This document shows, piece by piece, positions 1-11,991 of a stretch of DNA of 64,000 bases. Numbering within the stretch: the first letter of the stretch is position 1; each line of letters starts with the position of its first letter. The notes beneath the pieces were generated by a model. The model ran no database searches. It was not told the DNA's origin and worked only from the letters and a program-made list of their open reading frames with translations. The DNA is taken from NCBI GenBank assembly GCA_013398275.1, contig VZSE01004118.1, positions 248,001 to 312,000 on the forward strand, written 5' to 3'. This DNA comes from Promerops cafer. Taxonomy: Eukaryota > Chordata > Aves > Passeriformes > Nectariniidae. Both the position numbers and the translations under genes were made by a program.

Positions 1-3000
1 AACTTTAATTTTTTCACAAAGGTTTGCTTGTTAGGGGCACTAATACATCTCCAGAAGGCATGGGCTGTTCCTCCTGGTTTCCCAAAAGTTGCTATTACTT
101 TTCCCTTTTGACCTGGCAAAATCTTTAACCCAAAAATCTACTGATAAAGTGTGAGCTTTGATGAAGTCAGTGAGACTTTAAATAGTTATTTCATTATAGT
201 CAAGCACTTGATTTACTGGTCTAGGCAGCCATTCAGCCATGCTCAGGCTCATATTGGCTGGTCATATTAATCATTTTATGGATCAAATATTTTTACCTTT
301 GTAAACTACATTAGTGCAAGGACTCATACCACTTAAAGACACTCCACTTTCAGAAAATGCTTTTGTGAAGGTGTTAGAAAAAGGCAAAAGCTCAGCTTCC
401 TTCTAGAGTTGTGTCCTCTTACTGCTACTTGCTTGTCATGCCTTGCTCTATGCCTGTGTCTGAGCATTTAGAAATTCAGCTTAATTCACATTTAAAGTTT
501 TGATGAAGTGTCTCCTATGGGTCATCTTATAACAGCCTTTTTTTTATTTTCCCCTTAATGCAGCAAATAAACTAGCTGCAAACCATACCTGCTTCCAAAG
601 CAGCGATGCCAATGCTTAGCAGTAAAATATGGCAGCAGTTCAATTTCTAAACCATGCACTGATGTTGTCTTTGGCTAAGTGGAATGGAAAATTTCTTAAT
701 TCCTTGAATAGTTCTACTAAATACAGACACTTTAATAGTTAAAACCAACAGTTTTGCAAATCTTCTGTGGCAATCGGTGACCGATATAAAACATCTTCAG
801 TACAAGTATCAGGAAGTGCAGGTATGTTCTGTTGGTCTCCTTGTCTTATGAGCAGCAATAGTTGCCTCAAAGTGAACCTTTTGAAGTTAACTAGAGCAAT
901 AAATGGTGTAGCATCAGTGCAGACCTGTAGTCATACTCAAGCAACAGTTGTTCTGTTATTTTACAATGGGATGGGGAAAAGTACCTGATCCATGCACACA
1001 GATTCTATAGAAATAATATAGCACCACATAAAATGTAAAGCAAATAATTTTATGCAATAATTATTTTTGGGTGGATTTCCACCTAAATTATCTGAGTATA
1101 TAACCTTTCCTGCTATGCAAAGATTTACAGCGTGTCTATTTATGCCACCTGATTCTTTCTACAATGGCTTGTTGTACCCAAGGCTGATGCAAGATGACCC
1201 AGAGAAAAGTGGAGAATTTTTGAGTCTTCCTTTTTAGTCTTCCATCCAAGCACACTTGAGTTTCCTCTCTTGTTCTGTACTTTTGAGGCAAGAAAATTCA
1301 ACAGGTAGGATCACCTAATCAAGGCTTAAGTTAACCTGCTTGTTATTCTTTCTCTGCGAATGGATTGGTCTATTGAGAGTTGACTTCTCTCATCCCTGTG
1401 CTGACATTGCTGGGAAAGCATTTACAGATGCAAAGAACACAGGGTTAGTCTCCTGTTCTGTCTTTCTTTTTAGTTTTTTAGTTTGACATTGAGGAGCTGA
1501 CAGATAATGCAGAACAGTAATTCTCTCAAAGATCTTCAGATAACAGCAGAAGGGCGGAGGCTGGGACACACCCTTCATTTTTTCCCCTTTGTTGTATATT
1601 GTTAAAAATACCCAACCAATTTGCAATGCAGACTGGGAGTTTAAAAGGTATTTGTCATAATAAACACAGACGTGGCAGGGCTTTTTCCCCTTATGCTCTG
1701 CCTGCAGGGACTTGCATGGGATTTGCAAGTGATGGAGGTTTTTCTTCCTTTAAACTTCAAAATAGAGGCAAATACCCATGTGCCACTTGGCCTATTTAAC
1801 TATTTCAGAGTTTCACTGCATGTTGAGGGTATGGAAGAGTGATTTCTGCTGTATGGGGTCTTAGGCAAAACCTGAGTTTAGGAAGTCTGGAAAGTATGTT
1901 TGCTAGTAAACCACAGGCAACCAGAAAGGAAGAAAATGTTTGGTCCATGAACTTTCTGTTCAGTTTTGGAACTTTTAAAAACATAATCTTGGCAATCAGT
2001 CTGTGACAGCGATGCTGAAATTTAAAGCAATCTGTTCTAGCTGATCAGTGTAGCATGTATGTACTTGCTAATTAGCACTAGCTTCCAGAGGGTCTTCTTC
2101 TAGTACCTTTCTTATTGGATGAATCCTTTTGCCTCACTGATGCTTACAAAATATGGGGAATATCTAAGTGTTTAAGAATCACTTGTGGTCTTCTTTAACT
2201 AGCTTCTGCTTCTCCCCCTGGCATATTTGAAGTGGTTTCTAGAAGAATCTTGCTTTCCTGAGCTGCTTGTGTTTTCATGATTTCATCACAGATGTTCTGA
2301 TCTGCAAAACAACTTCACACAAGTAGCCATTTTCTGATGATGATAAAAAGACATGCAGGGAAAAGGAGAATGAGATAATGGTAACTGTGATGTGCCAGAG
2401 AGATTTCCCTTCTAGTTCTTGGGAGCAGTCTCATCTTAGAATTTTCCTCTCATGGTTACTATCGTGCAATGTGTTATTTTGCTCATAAAGTTGCCTTCCC
2501 CATAAAACCAAGATACCTTCTCAATTTAACGGAATGGTGAACTCCACAGAGTGCTGGTCTGTTATGTACATTGATGTTACTACCTTCTATGTGTCTTCAT
2601 CTTGCTCTCCATTATTTTCACAGGATGTCATCCTCTGGAACAGGGCAAGAAGAAAGTAATAGCTTTGGTTTCTGCAGAACTGGGGTTCTGTTTATGCATT
2701 CTTTTCCCAGGTTTGGCCTCCTTCAGCTTCAGTATTTAAGACATGGCATATGCTCCTTTTGTTACCCTTTCTTCTTTGTTGCTATTATCTGGAGATTGTT
2801 ATTCAGTTATAACAGCTTGGAAAACTATTAATTTGATAGCTCTAAAAAAATCTAAACGTATCCTAAAGTCAGCTTCACATAGTTAGAGGTGATTGTTCTT
2901 AAATATAAAGGACTTTTAATTTGGAACTTCCTAACAGTTATGAAATAATATTGTCTGCATACAAGAGATATGGCAACAAATTACACTAACATGGGACATT

Positions 3001-5829
3001 TCATTAAAAAAAAAGGAAAACTTGATTTCAATTCAGACTTGGAATGGAATATTCTACTAAACAGCTCGTTACAGCACAATATGGATGCTAAACATTTAAA
3101 AACATTTGAAAAAAAGGCCGACAAAAGTGCATGAGAATTCCACCAAAGTATGTAAAATACACTTTGACTCAGAAATTACCTTAAAAATTCATGGGAGATT
3201 GAATCATTTTTTAGGGGATGTATGGGATGTATCACAACGTTTGTCCTTACAATTCATTCCTTTCCCAGAATTTGTTTTTGGTCATTGTCAGATGCTATGA
3301 TAGGTGGATATTTTTATTTGATCAAAGATTGCTACTCTCATGTGTCTGTCCAGCTGCAAATGCACAGGAGTCGGGACAGCTACGAGTCCTCATGAGTCTC
3401 AACAGTATCAGTCTTCATTAGTATATGAGTATCTGTCTTCAGTATCAACAGAATAGTGTCACAGCTTCCCCTGCCATCTGGTTAGAGCTTTTCCTCTCAT
3501 TTCATAGCCATAAATATGTTTCTAAGGTAAGAATCAAATATATTTCAGGTTCATGGACTTGAAGGTCTCTGTAAAATGTTTCCTATTGAACCAGTGTTGT
3601 AAGTCTGTAAATCACCAAATTTCAGGCTTTCTCCCCCAAAAGAACAAAAATGACTGCTGCCGTCCTGCATGATAATCCATAGGATGATGACCTTTCCCCA
3701 CTAAAATGAGACCATCACCATAGAGCCACTGCTCCTTAGGTCACTAGCAATTCAACATCTGAGTGCAGCTGCATGGCTGGACATTTCTGACCACTCATGG
3801 AAACTAGGCTGGTCTACTTTCCTTTCACAGAATTTCGGTCATTTCCAGGAAGCCACACAGCAACATATCAGCTCTAGTTACAGGAGAAAGGGCATAGATA
3901 CAGAAATCAGATCCTACATTTCATTTTCACTGTTAGTCTGGCAGGGATCTCTCTTTCAGAGCAGGACATCATTGCAGCTGCAGAAGAATTACACTTTGGC
4001 AAAGTTCTTGCCGGATTTGACAAGAATTTTATTTCAGTTTATTCTTTGAATATGGAAGATCATAACTCCTACACTAACAGTGTGGCTTTGATTTTCTTAC
4101 TTAGATATCTAAAGTACAATAGGTGCCTTTATGAAAAGAAAATAAATAGAAAAATCTAAAAGGTTTCCTTCAGTCTGAGAATAAAGAAAGTCTTTGCAGT
4201 CTTGGCAAAACAGACCTCTGACACTCTGTTCTGGTCTCCTTGTAACCCTCTCAAATTTTTTGATGTTTATCAGTACACCAGAGAGTGCTGTGCTAAGAAA
4301 AACTGTCTGGTTCTCCTTCACAGATGCTGAGGATGGGGTCAGAAAATATGAGGATGATCAAGTTAAAAGTATGGCTTGTTCTTTAGTTCTTGCTGGTGTA
4401 TGCTGCTAAAGCTGGTACTGGCATGCCCCTTATGAGCAATTAAAGCACTGACTGTGACCCAGGTAAGAAATCTACCTACATCAATCAGCCTGCCTGTAAA
4501 ACTCTTCCCAGGTGACCCACACCCAGCTAAGCAGTCTCTGCCATGGGCTTAGCAACCTGAGTCAGGAGAGACCCCACGCAACAGAGGTGGGGTCAGAATC
4601 CTACATCCTTGTGCACCCAGGGTTTCACAGCATTTAGGACTAGTCTCCTGTGTGGCTGACTCTTGAATTGTCTGCTTGGCTGGTTTTATATTTTGGCTTT
4701 ACTCCTCCATGTCTTGAATGCAGGTGCATGGTGTTTAAGCATACAATTGCCTTTGCAGAAAAGACCTCTTGCCTGCAGCATTAGCACTTTCCAAGAGAAC
4801 TACTACTTTATGATATGCAACCCTTACAATGAAATGGATTTGGAAACCTGTTAACATTTCACCACAGAGGTCTAAAATGAAAAGTTACTTTCATTAATAG
4901 AATCCAAATATTACAGGCTAAGCACAAGAACATAAGAATCACAGATTCAACATTAATGTAGTTAGCACTTACTTGTTAACAAATGGTTTAGAATGTGCAT
5001 AGGATTTCTTCAGGTCATTTTGTTCTAAGTTAAGGTCCTAATGTTTGTTAGAAATGGGTTTATTAGACTTTTTTTTTAACCTGAATATTTTGCTATCTTG
5101 CTATAGCTTTTATTTTTATTCGCATTCAAAGGAAATATTGTGGGGGGGGGGGTTACTATGAATATTGTTTACTTGGGAAAAAAGTGGCTTTTTGCTTGCC
5201 TGGAGTTGGTTTTGGAAGCTTTAAATTGTCTAGAACCAGTAGTTAGAGAGTAGTAAGAATAAGGTACTGCATTTTATGGGTGTCTTCACTCTGCACGCTG
5301 TCTTGGTAGGTGGCAGAAATTAACATGAAGAAGAGGCATAGAGGACTCATAGGGCTGTTTTACCTTCATTTTGTGCCAGAAAAATTGTAAGAATATCACA
5401 TGCAACAATTATTAAATTTCTCTTTCAAACAGGTGTTTGCTCTACTGTTTCCCTGATCTTTGCGCTATATCATTGAAACCATGCCACGGGTTATGCATTT
5501 ACAACATATGAAACATAATGTACTACCTCACTCTCATCCAGGAGAAATTACTGTTATCATATGTTGACAGCTTGCAGAACTTTATATCATAAGTAAATTT
5601 CAACAATAATTGGGGTAAAGTTAATCTGCTTAACTTCTAAAGAACTCTTTGAGGGACACTTTTTCCTCCAGAGTTTTAATCATGTGTTTGCATTGCCATG
5701 TGAATGTTGCAGCACTCAGACTGGGGGACCAGGGTTGTTGACTGCATACTGTGTCTGGAAATTAATCCTTCTAACTTTCCATTGTCTACAATGGCCGTGT
5801 GTTAAGCCTTATCCATTACTTAATTCATT
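1..5829. other. unique AT-rich non-coding DNA
   Basis: I see no convincing exon, RNA gene or transposon in this stretch. Open frames are all under about 115 codons, overlap on both strands, and have no recognisable domains. The only low-complexity feature is an 11-base G run at 5142-5152. The composition is typical of avian intergenic or intronic DNA. Very short exons and conserved non-coding elements cannot be excluded by eye. Confidence 0.6.
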
Positions 5830-5887
5830 TTTTGGAAAAGGCTCCCCAGTGAAGTGGTTGATTCACCATCCCTGGAGGTATGGATCA
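5830..5887 (+). mobile_element. short CR1 LINE scrap (ORF2 C-terminal region)
   Basis: The plus strand carries a block resembling the end of avian CR1 ORF2. It has a GGCTCCCCAGTGAAGTGG-like segment followed by GATTCACCATCCCTGGAGG, which corresponds to the usual CR1 wording 'leu-pro-x-glu-val-val-asp-ser-pro-ser-leu-glu'. Only about 55 bases are recognisable and both edges are vague. It is an old fragment with no coding capacity, and chance similarity is possible. Confidence 0.4.
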
Positions 5888-6690
5888 ACTGATAGATCAG
5901 TTTGATCTCCAGCCCCAAAGAATCAGCAATCTTGCTGCTGTGGTCAGGAGAGGCAAGTGGATGTGAGTGCAAACCAGCAGGAGCGGGGCTGAGATTGCAC
6001 ATTTCACATGAGCTTTCTTACAATACTCCACGTGGTCACAGGGAGCCAGGGTGCATGTCTGATGGGACATTTGCCCTAAGCCCTGGCACCCCCAATTTTT
6101 TCTGCTACCATTACAGGCAGTAATGCCCCCTCGTGCACCGCCTGATGCGGGAACCCTTTAAGCCCTGCTGACGCAGAGGGCCGGCTCCAGTGACAGATCG
6201 CCAGATAGTGCGTCGCTGCAAGTGAGCAGGTGCTGCCTGAAGCCAAGGACACATAAAAGGAGAGAAAGTTTATCCTGTCAGAAGCCCTCTCATTAATCAT
6301 CTTCAAATGCCATACAGATCAGATGTATTTCTCCCCATTAACAAGCTTATACAAGTAGGCTTGTTTGGTTGTAGCTGGCACTGAGTGTAAGCAACTAGGA
6401 ACCCACTGTAGAGTGTTTAATTTTTTAAGTTTTCTCCTTTCCAAGGGTGTTGAAAGGTCCCATTTGAGGGTAACACTGCCTGCATTGTTCACCCTCCAGA
6501 AAGCCCTGTGTCTGTCAGCCTCTGGAGAGCTTGTTTTGTTCCTCCTCCCTCCATCCTGCCCTCTGTGGTCACCTGCAACAGAGGATAGCAAACAGCAGCC
6601 TAAGCTCTCCTACCTTCCTTTCTTGCCTCCACAAAGTAACTTGTCACAGCCATGAGAAAGGTTTCTATTTAAAAACAAAGAGCTGTGACC
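5888..6690. other. unique DNA with a small CpG-containing patch
   Basis: No gene or repeat is recognised. Around 6120-6240 there is a cluster of CpG dinucleotides and higher GC than the neighbourhood, followed by a TATA-like CATAAAAGG near 6253. This could be a regulatory or conserved non-coding element, but nothing in the sequence shows that directly. Confidence 0.35.
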
Positions 6691-6819
6691 GCAGAACTGT
6701 GACTAATATTGGAATTTAGCAAGAAGTCAGCTCTTGTTTCAAGAGGTTGTGTTGCAAGTTTGGGAACATTTGCTACTAAAGCTCTTGATGAATGACTCCA
6801 GGAAGAGGCGTTAGTTTTT

Positions 6820-7024
6820 CTGATTTCTTCTTCTTTTTCAGTGCCTGTTTTGCACAGATGATAATGAGGATTGTCAGGCAAGCGTGTAGCAAACTGTTTT
6901 CTCTCTCTTGACAGCGAAAAGCTATCATTATTGTCAGTCTGACACTGAGAACCTCCTGGACTTGGACAATAAATACTTTTAGAGAGAAAAGCATTAAAAA
7001 AAAAAAAAAAAAAGAAAAGAAAAG
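6820..7024 (+). other. possible polyadenylated 3' end (acceptor-like site, AATAAA, A-run)
   Basis: A pyrimidine-rich stretch ending in TTTTTCAG at about 6841 looks like a splice acceptor. About 130 bases downstream there is a canonical AATAAA at 6968-6973. It is followed 22 bases later by an 18-base A run (6996-7013) that continues as an A-rich tract to about 7024. AATAAA then a templated A-run at that spacing is what a retroposed mRNA tail looks like, but an ordinary A-rich microsatellite near a chance signal is just as possible. No upstream coding frame supports a gene. Confidence 0.3.
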
Positions 7025-10000
7025 GACCAAGCATTATAAATCACTTTGCTTTTTGAAGTATGAGTTGTTCAGGACAGCTCATAGGTGTCTGTTTTTCATC
7101 CTACTACATTCATTTTTTTCTGCATCCACTGTTTACTGTTTAATTCACACTGAAATATATTTTTAATTAAAAGCTTTAAATGAGTCTCTGGGATTTTTTT
7201 GGCTTTGAATTCTTATGTTTACCGAAACATTGGCAGTATAAAAACAACTTACAGACTCTGAATTCAGATAGAAGTGTCTGCCTGGTAAATCTGCCCAGAT
7301 CTAAATCAGGTATAGGCAAAGGGGTCTCTTCAGGTTCTCAGTACCAGCACATCTCCTTTGTTGTCTCTGCTGCTACCTCTGAGTTTGACTAGCTGCATAG
7401 CAATCACTCCCATAGAAGCTGAAGTGCAACTACATTTCCTTCAGTTTTTCTGCAAAATAACTACCTTTTCTTTATTTTGGAGCCAAATTTTTTGCTAGTT
7501 TCTGTTACAAGGAGCAGTGGATTTTAAATTTTTTTTCCCTTGCATCTCGCAATCTCCTTTTCTATCCCTTCCCTGCAAACAGTGACAGCTGCACTTTACA
7601 CTGAGCTGTGTCGTTTTGTCCAACAGGTTGTGCAATGGCCATTGCAGCTACTGAAGAAAAAAATTTATAACAAACTGCACTTGTCTTTTTCAAGCTCTGG
7701 GCTGTTTGCATCCCAGGAGGGCATAAGGATTTTTTTTCCCAAGGGAAATCCTCATTTACCTATCCCTCCCTCTGCTTTGTTCCTCCCTGTTAGCCAAGGG
7801 ATAATTGCTGCAGGGTAGAAAGATGATTTCAGCCTTTCCTGTTCTGCTCTTCTGCACACTGTGTTAGCTGGCATGTCCTTGCTCTGTTTTGCTTACAGAT
7901 GTGCTGATTCCCTGGAAATTGTGTTGAAGGCATCAAGCTACACTAGGAGATCAGCTTTCCTCTGTTTCAAAGCCTTGCGTACTCTCATCTTGTTAATGAT
8001 GACAGATGCACCCTTTCAAGCAGGCCTAGTGTCCACACTTCAGTTACTAATCATGAAAGAGGATCTTGTACAAGAATTTACCAAATTAACACTTATTTCA
8101 TCTGGTTAACAGTTCCCAGGTTGACTTTGCTGGAGTTCTGGTTTCAGCATTAAGACAAAATCGAAAATACTCAGTCTGCAGTGCATCTCAAAATGTACTC
8201 AGCAGAAAGTGCAGATGATTGCTTCACCACTCCCACATTCACTTCAGTGTTTATTGTTGTAGCAGGCTGCTCAAAGACACAGCCCCTGCTGTGCTGAGAT
8301 GGCCAGCATCCTGCTGCCCTCAGATCAAGGGTAGCCAGCTCTGGGACATAGTTCAGTGATAGAGAGAGGCTGGCATCACAAACCTAGCCCCAGTGAATAC
8401 AGGACATACACGTTGACTTTATTGGCAAACTCTCTTGTCACTGCCAGCTTTTATACAAGATAAACTTTATAAACCCCAGCTTAGCCATACTAGCAACCCA
8501 TTCCACATTTTTTCCCTACGAAGAGAAGTAATTCCTCTAGTTGGAGGTCTATCAGCTCATGCTCTGATGTGACTTTCCCTTACCTTTTCTTCTTAGCTGT
8601 GGTAGAATGACTGCTGACCATCCTCTGTCTTACTTACAGACATTAAGATTTCATTTTGAATGCATTCATTTAATAAATAAGTTAATTTTTAATGTTCTGA
8701 CTAAACATCATTACATCTGAGTTGCTGTATACCTTGGATACTTAAATCTGCTCAGTAAGCATGACACAATAAAGATCCAAAGTTGCTCTGACACCAGATA
8801 TGTTGTGATAATCTCTTTTACATTCACCTGTTTGTTCTCACTAATCATGACAGAAGATGCCACCCAGTACTACCCAGATCAAGAAGTGATCATGCAAGAT
8901 TTATAAGTACTGAAGCTGACTGTTTTTGATACAAAAACATACACCTATTGCATCAAAGAAAGGCCTGTTTTCACAGGAGTCCAAACGCTCTAAGTTTGAA
9001 GATGCAATAGAGGAGAATATATATATCTGGACCATATATATGGCTTTCTCCGAAATCCTGTCTAAGTGGAATCAACACTAGTATCGGGTATATGCAAAGA
9101 TTGAGGCTTGTGCTTATGACCTTAAGAGACATTTAAGTTGTCAGCTGGGCACCATCATCTTTTGTCTTGGAAAACCTACAAATCAAAGGAAATTTAAATA
9201 TGTTAGCAGAAATTAAATAATCAATGATTTCATGAGTGAGACTGCATGTTCTTGTTACTGTGCTCATCTCCTACTCATTTGGATTTGAAATCCATACCAT
9301 GGGTTTCAGTGGTCATGCACTTGACTAATAGTTTTAGGAAGAAGATTGTCAGCATGCACAAAATGTTGTACTTCATGCACTCCATCTAAGGCAATGCAGA
9401 CAATGAAGGAATTCGACTGCCTTCAGAGGGCTTCAAATAAAGGCCTATGTGGCCAAAAAACCCCATGAATCCCAGGGCTTGCTGAGATAAATGTTGTGTG
9501 TAAAAAAATAATTCAGTATATTTTGTTGTAACATAATTCTTGTTGCTGATTCAGGTCACAATTTTGGGGCATACAGCAATGTAATGTTGATGTAGCTGTT
9601 GATGCAGGCTGTTACTTCAGGACATATAGCAATACCAAATAAGCATTTCACGTGATGTCTATGTATTCACACATGTAGGCTTTTCATGGCTCCCTAGGAG
9701 ATCTCTGTTAGAGTTTTAAAAGTATATGGGTAAATTGTGATTATTAATCTTTTTCAGTGCTGCAGAAACCTGCAAAACCACTTGCTTACCATACTATATG
9801 TATGTATTCTCATTTGAGCAAAAATTCCAGGTTAGACAACTTCTTGTAGAAATACTGTATATTTTGGAAGCAGGTACGTGCAGATGCCATGCCCTGGTGC
9901 ATGACCTGTCACACAATGTCATATCAGTGAATTCTATGAGACACCAACTACTTAGAAAGGAAATGGCACCATGTCAAGTTGCCAGCATCTGAACAGTACC

Positions 10001-11034
10001 AGGCCACTGGTGTTAAGGTTAGCAGGATTGAATGGTCAAGTTTTAAATTCCATGGTGGTATTTAAAGCTTGCACATTTCTCTGCCACCCCAAAACACTGC
10101 AGTTGAGACTCCTTCTGTGTTGCTGACATGGTGTTGAAGCCTGCTGCTACAGCCTTGGTTTACATTTATCTTCAAAGCACAGGGTTGCTGATGTGATGCC
10201 AGCAAATCATCTTTTGACACTGCAAATGGAAGTTTTGTGAGCTTATGTCTGGAAAATGTACCAGATATGGTACCATTCACATCAAGGAGATTTCTCATTG
10301 GACTCCCCACTAGAAGCACTCTCAGTGCATACCCTAGCTAAACCTTTGTATCTTTGACTGCAGTGATTTACACCCACCTTCCCCTAGAGTATATAATTCT
10401 CTCTCTCCAAAATGTTCATCTTGTTAATACCAATGTAAGTCTGGATGATAATTTATTTGAGTCATAGAAATAATTCATTTGGACCTTAATGTGATTTTTC
10501 TATCAAGCCATGAAATCTGATTTTTTTTCCCGTCACCATGTCCAACTGATTGAATGTGTTTTCTGTCTTTGTGATTTACACTGTACCTAATTGTAGCATG
10601 AACAGGTTAGTTTCTCAGAAATAACTAACAGGTGTACAATTATGTGCACTCACATTACTCCCATCCGGGTGATTTCACACTCCATATCCAACTGCAGCAG
10701 CTTATTTTTCTTTTTTTTGTCAAGTGGTTGAAAACTAACTCAAGGTGGAATGTTCCCTGCTGGAAAGCGTGATACTTCACTGTGGTCTTAAAACAACGTT
10801 TGCTTCATGTTGTAAAGCACCATAAAAATTTGTCAGTTGGGTGACATCATTATTTGTGTATCCCAGAAAGTGTGTTATGAAGACAGATCACTATCTGTGC
10901 AATTATTTGGAATCATATCAGTGATGATGCTCCAGGCAAATTTCCATATTCTTTAGCAGAACACAGAGTACACGAGATGCTAATGACGTGACATTTAGAG
11001 AAGCACGAATAAGAGTCAATAATTTCTTTAGTAG
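7025..11034. other. unique AT-rich non-coding DNA
   Basis: I find no supported gene or transposon here. A short ATAT-rich stretch lies at about 9019-9042. Open frames are short and without recognisable domains. Confidence 0.55.
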
Positions 11035-11039
11035 ATTTT
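11035..11039. repeat. left target-site duplication ATTTT of the solo LTR
   Basis: The five bases ATTTT sit directly before the TG that starts the LTR and are repeated directly after its terminal CA at 11987-11991. A 5-bp duplication is usual for ERVL-class and some other avian endogenous retroviruses. Confidence 0.8.
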
Positions 11040-11986
11040 TGTCTTGGTTTACAAGACAGTGTCTGCTAGGGAAGGCCGCAAGACCTCCCTTGGAACGGAG
11101 AATGCAAAACCCCCTCCCTCCGGATTATCAGAACTGTGGAACTAAGAGGCTCTCAGGCAGCAAGGTGGGGATAAGAATAGCAGTTCTTTACTAATATATA
11201 TATATATATTAAAAGAAACAAACACACAACAGCAACAGCGGTGTTAACACCAAACAGACCCAGCAGCAGTGGGAGCCTTGCGGCTGCGGCGCTTTCCCTT
11301 GCTGCAGTCACAGCCGGCCGGGGCGCTGGCAGCTCCCGATGTGCAGGGCAGGTGCGGTGCTCCCCACGTGGCTGCAGGGGGCGCTCCGGCGCGGGCTCGG
11401 CAAACACGTGGCGCTGCTGGCGCGCTGAGGCAGGAGGGAAGATGGAGGAGAAACGCCGCTCCGCGAAAACCCCGGGGCAGCCGGCCCGGCGCTTCTAGCA
11501 GGACTCTCAGGAGCAGCAGACTGCAACGGCAGGGATGGGCAGGAGAGAAAATATCCCAGGCCGGTGGGCGAGATGCACCAGAAACTCCGCGGCAGCAGTT
11601 GGAACCGGCGGGGCGTCCCGGCCGGCGTGCAGAGCCCAGAGCAGCGCCGGAGAACAGCGGGAGATCGGGATAGCGGTGACCCGGCTCCAAGCAGGGCAGC
11701 GAGGAGAGGCAGGATTCCCCGGAGAGCACGAGCAGAGGCCGGTCCGTCTCTCAGGCTGGTGATGAACTATCCCCGCAGCAAGCGACAGCCGTCCCGATCC
11801 TCACCCGGTGCCACCCCGGCAGCAAGAGAGCGAGGCCGCCCCCAAACTCGCCTTTTACCTGCCTCGTAGTCTCGCGATGGTTCTGCCCTTTCCCCCCAGA
11901 GTTCCCCTCCCCCTGCCCTGTTCCAAGCACTCAGTTTCTCAGTTCCTCCCCGGCACTTCTAATGGGGAAAATTCCAACCTCCAACA
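11040..11986 (-). mobile_element. CpG-rich solo LTR of an avian endogenous retrovirus
   Basis: The element is 947 bp, starts TGTCTTGG, ends CTCCAACA, and is flanked by identical 5-bp duplications (ATTTT). The TG...CA ends form a short imperfect inverted repeat. The first 150 bases (TTTACAAGACAG, GTGTCTGCTAGGGAAGG, CCCCCTCCCTCCGGATTA) resemble an LTR I know from songbird genomes. The body is GC-rich with dense CpG, unlike all neighbouring DNA, and contains a short TA run near 11195-11209. No internal retroviral region or second LTR is present, so this is a solo LTR left by LTR-LTR recombination. The minus orientation is tentative. It rests on a polyadenylation-like AGTAAA on the minus strand near 11190, placed about 150 bases from that strand's 3' edge. 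Retained CpG suggests a fairly young insertion. GC-driven open frames inside it (up to about 160 codons) are not genes. Confidence 0.85.
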
Positions 11987-11991
11987 ATTTT
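11987..11991. repeat. right target-site duplication ATTTT of the solo LTR
   Basis: This exact copy of the five bases before the LTR immediately follows its terminal CA and fixes the right boundary of the insertion. Confidence 0.8.

Noticed and set aside
11241..11869. Several overlapping frames of 70-161 codons on both strands
   Set aside because: They lie inside the GC-rich solo LTR, where stop codons are rare by composition. There is no domain and no proviral gene.
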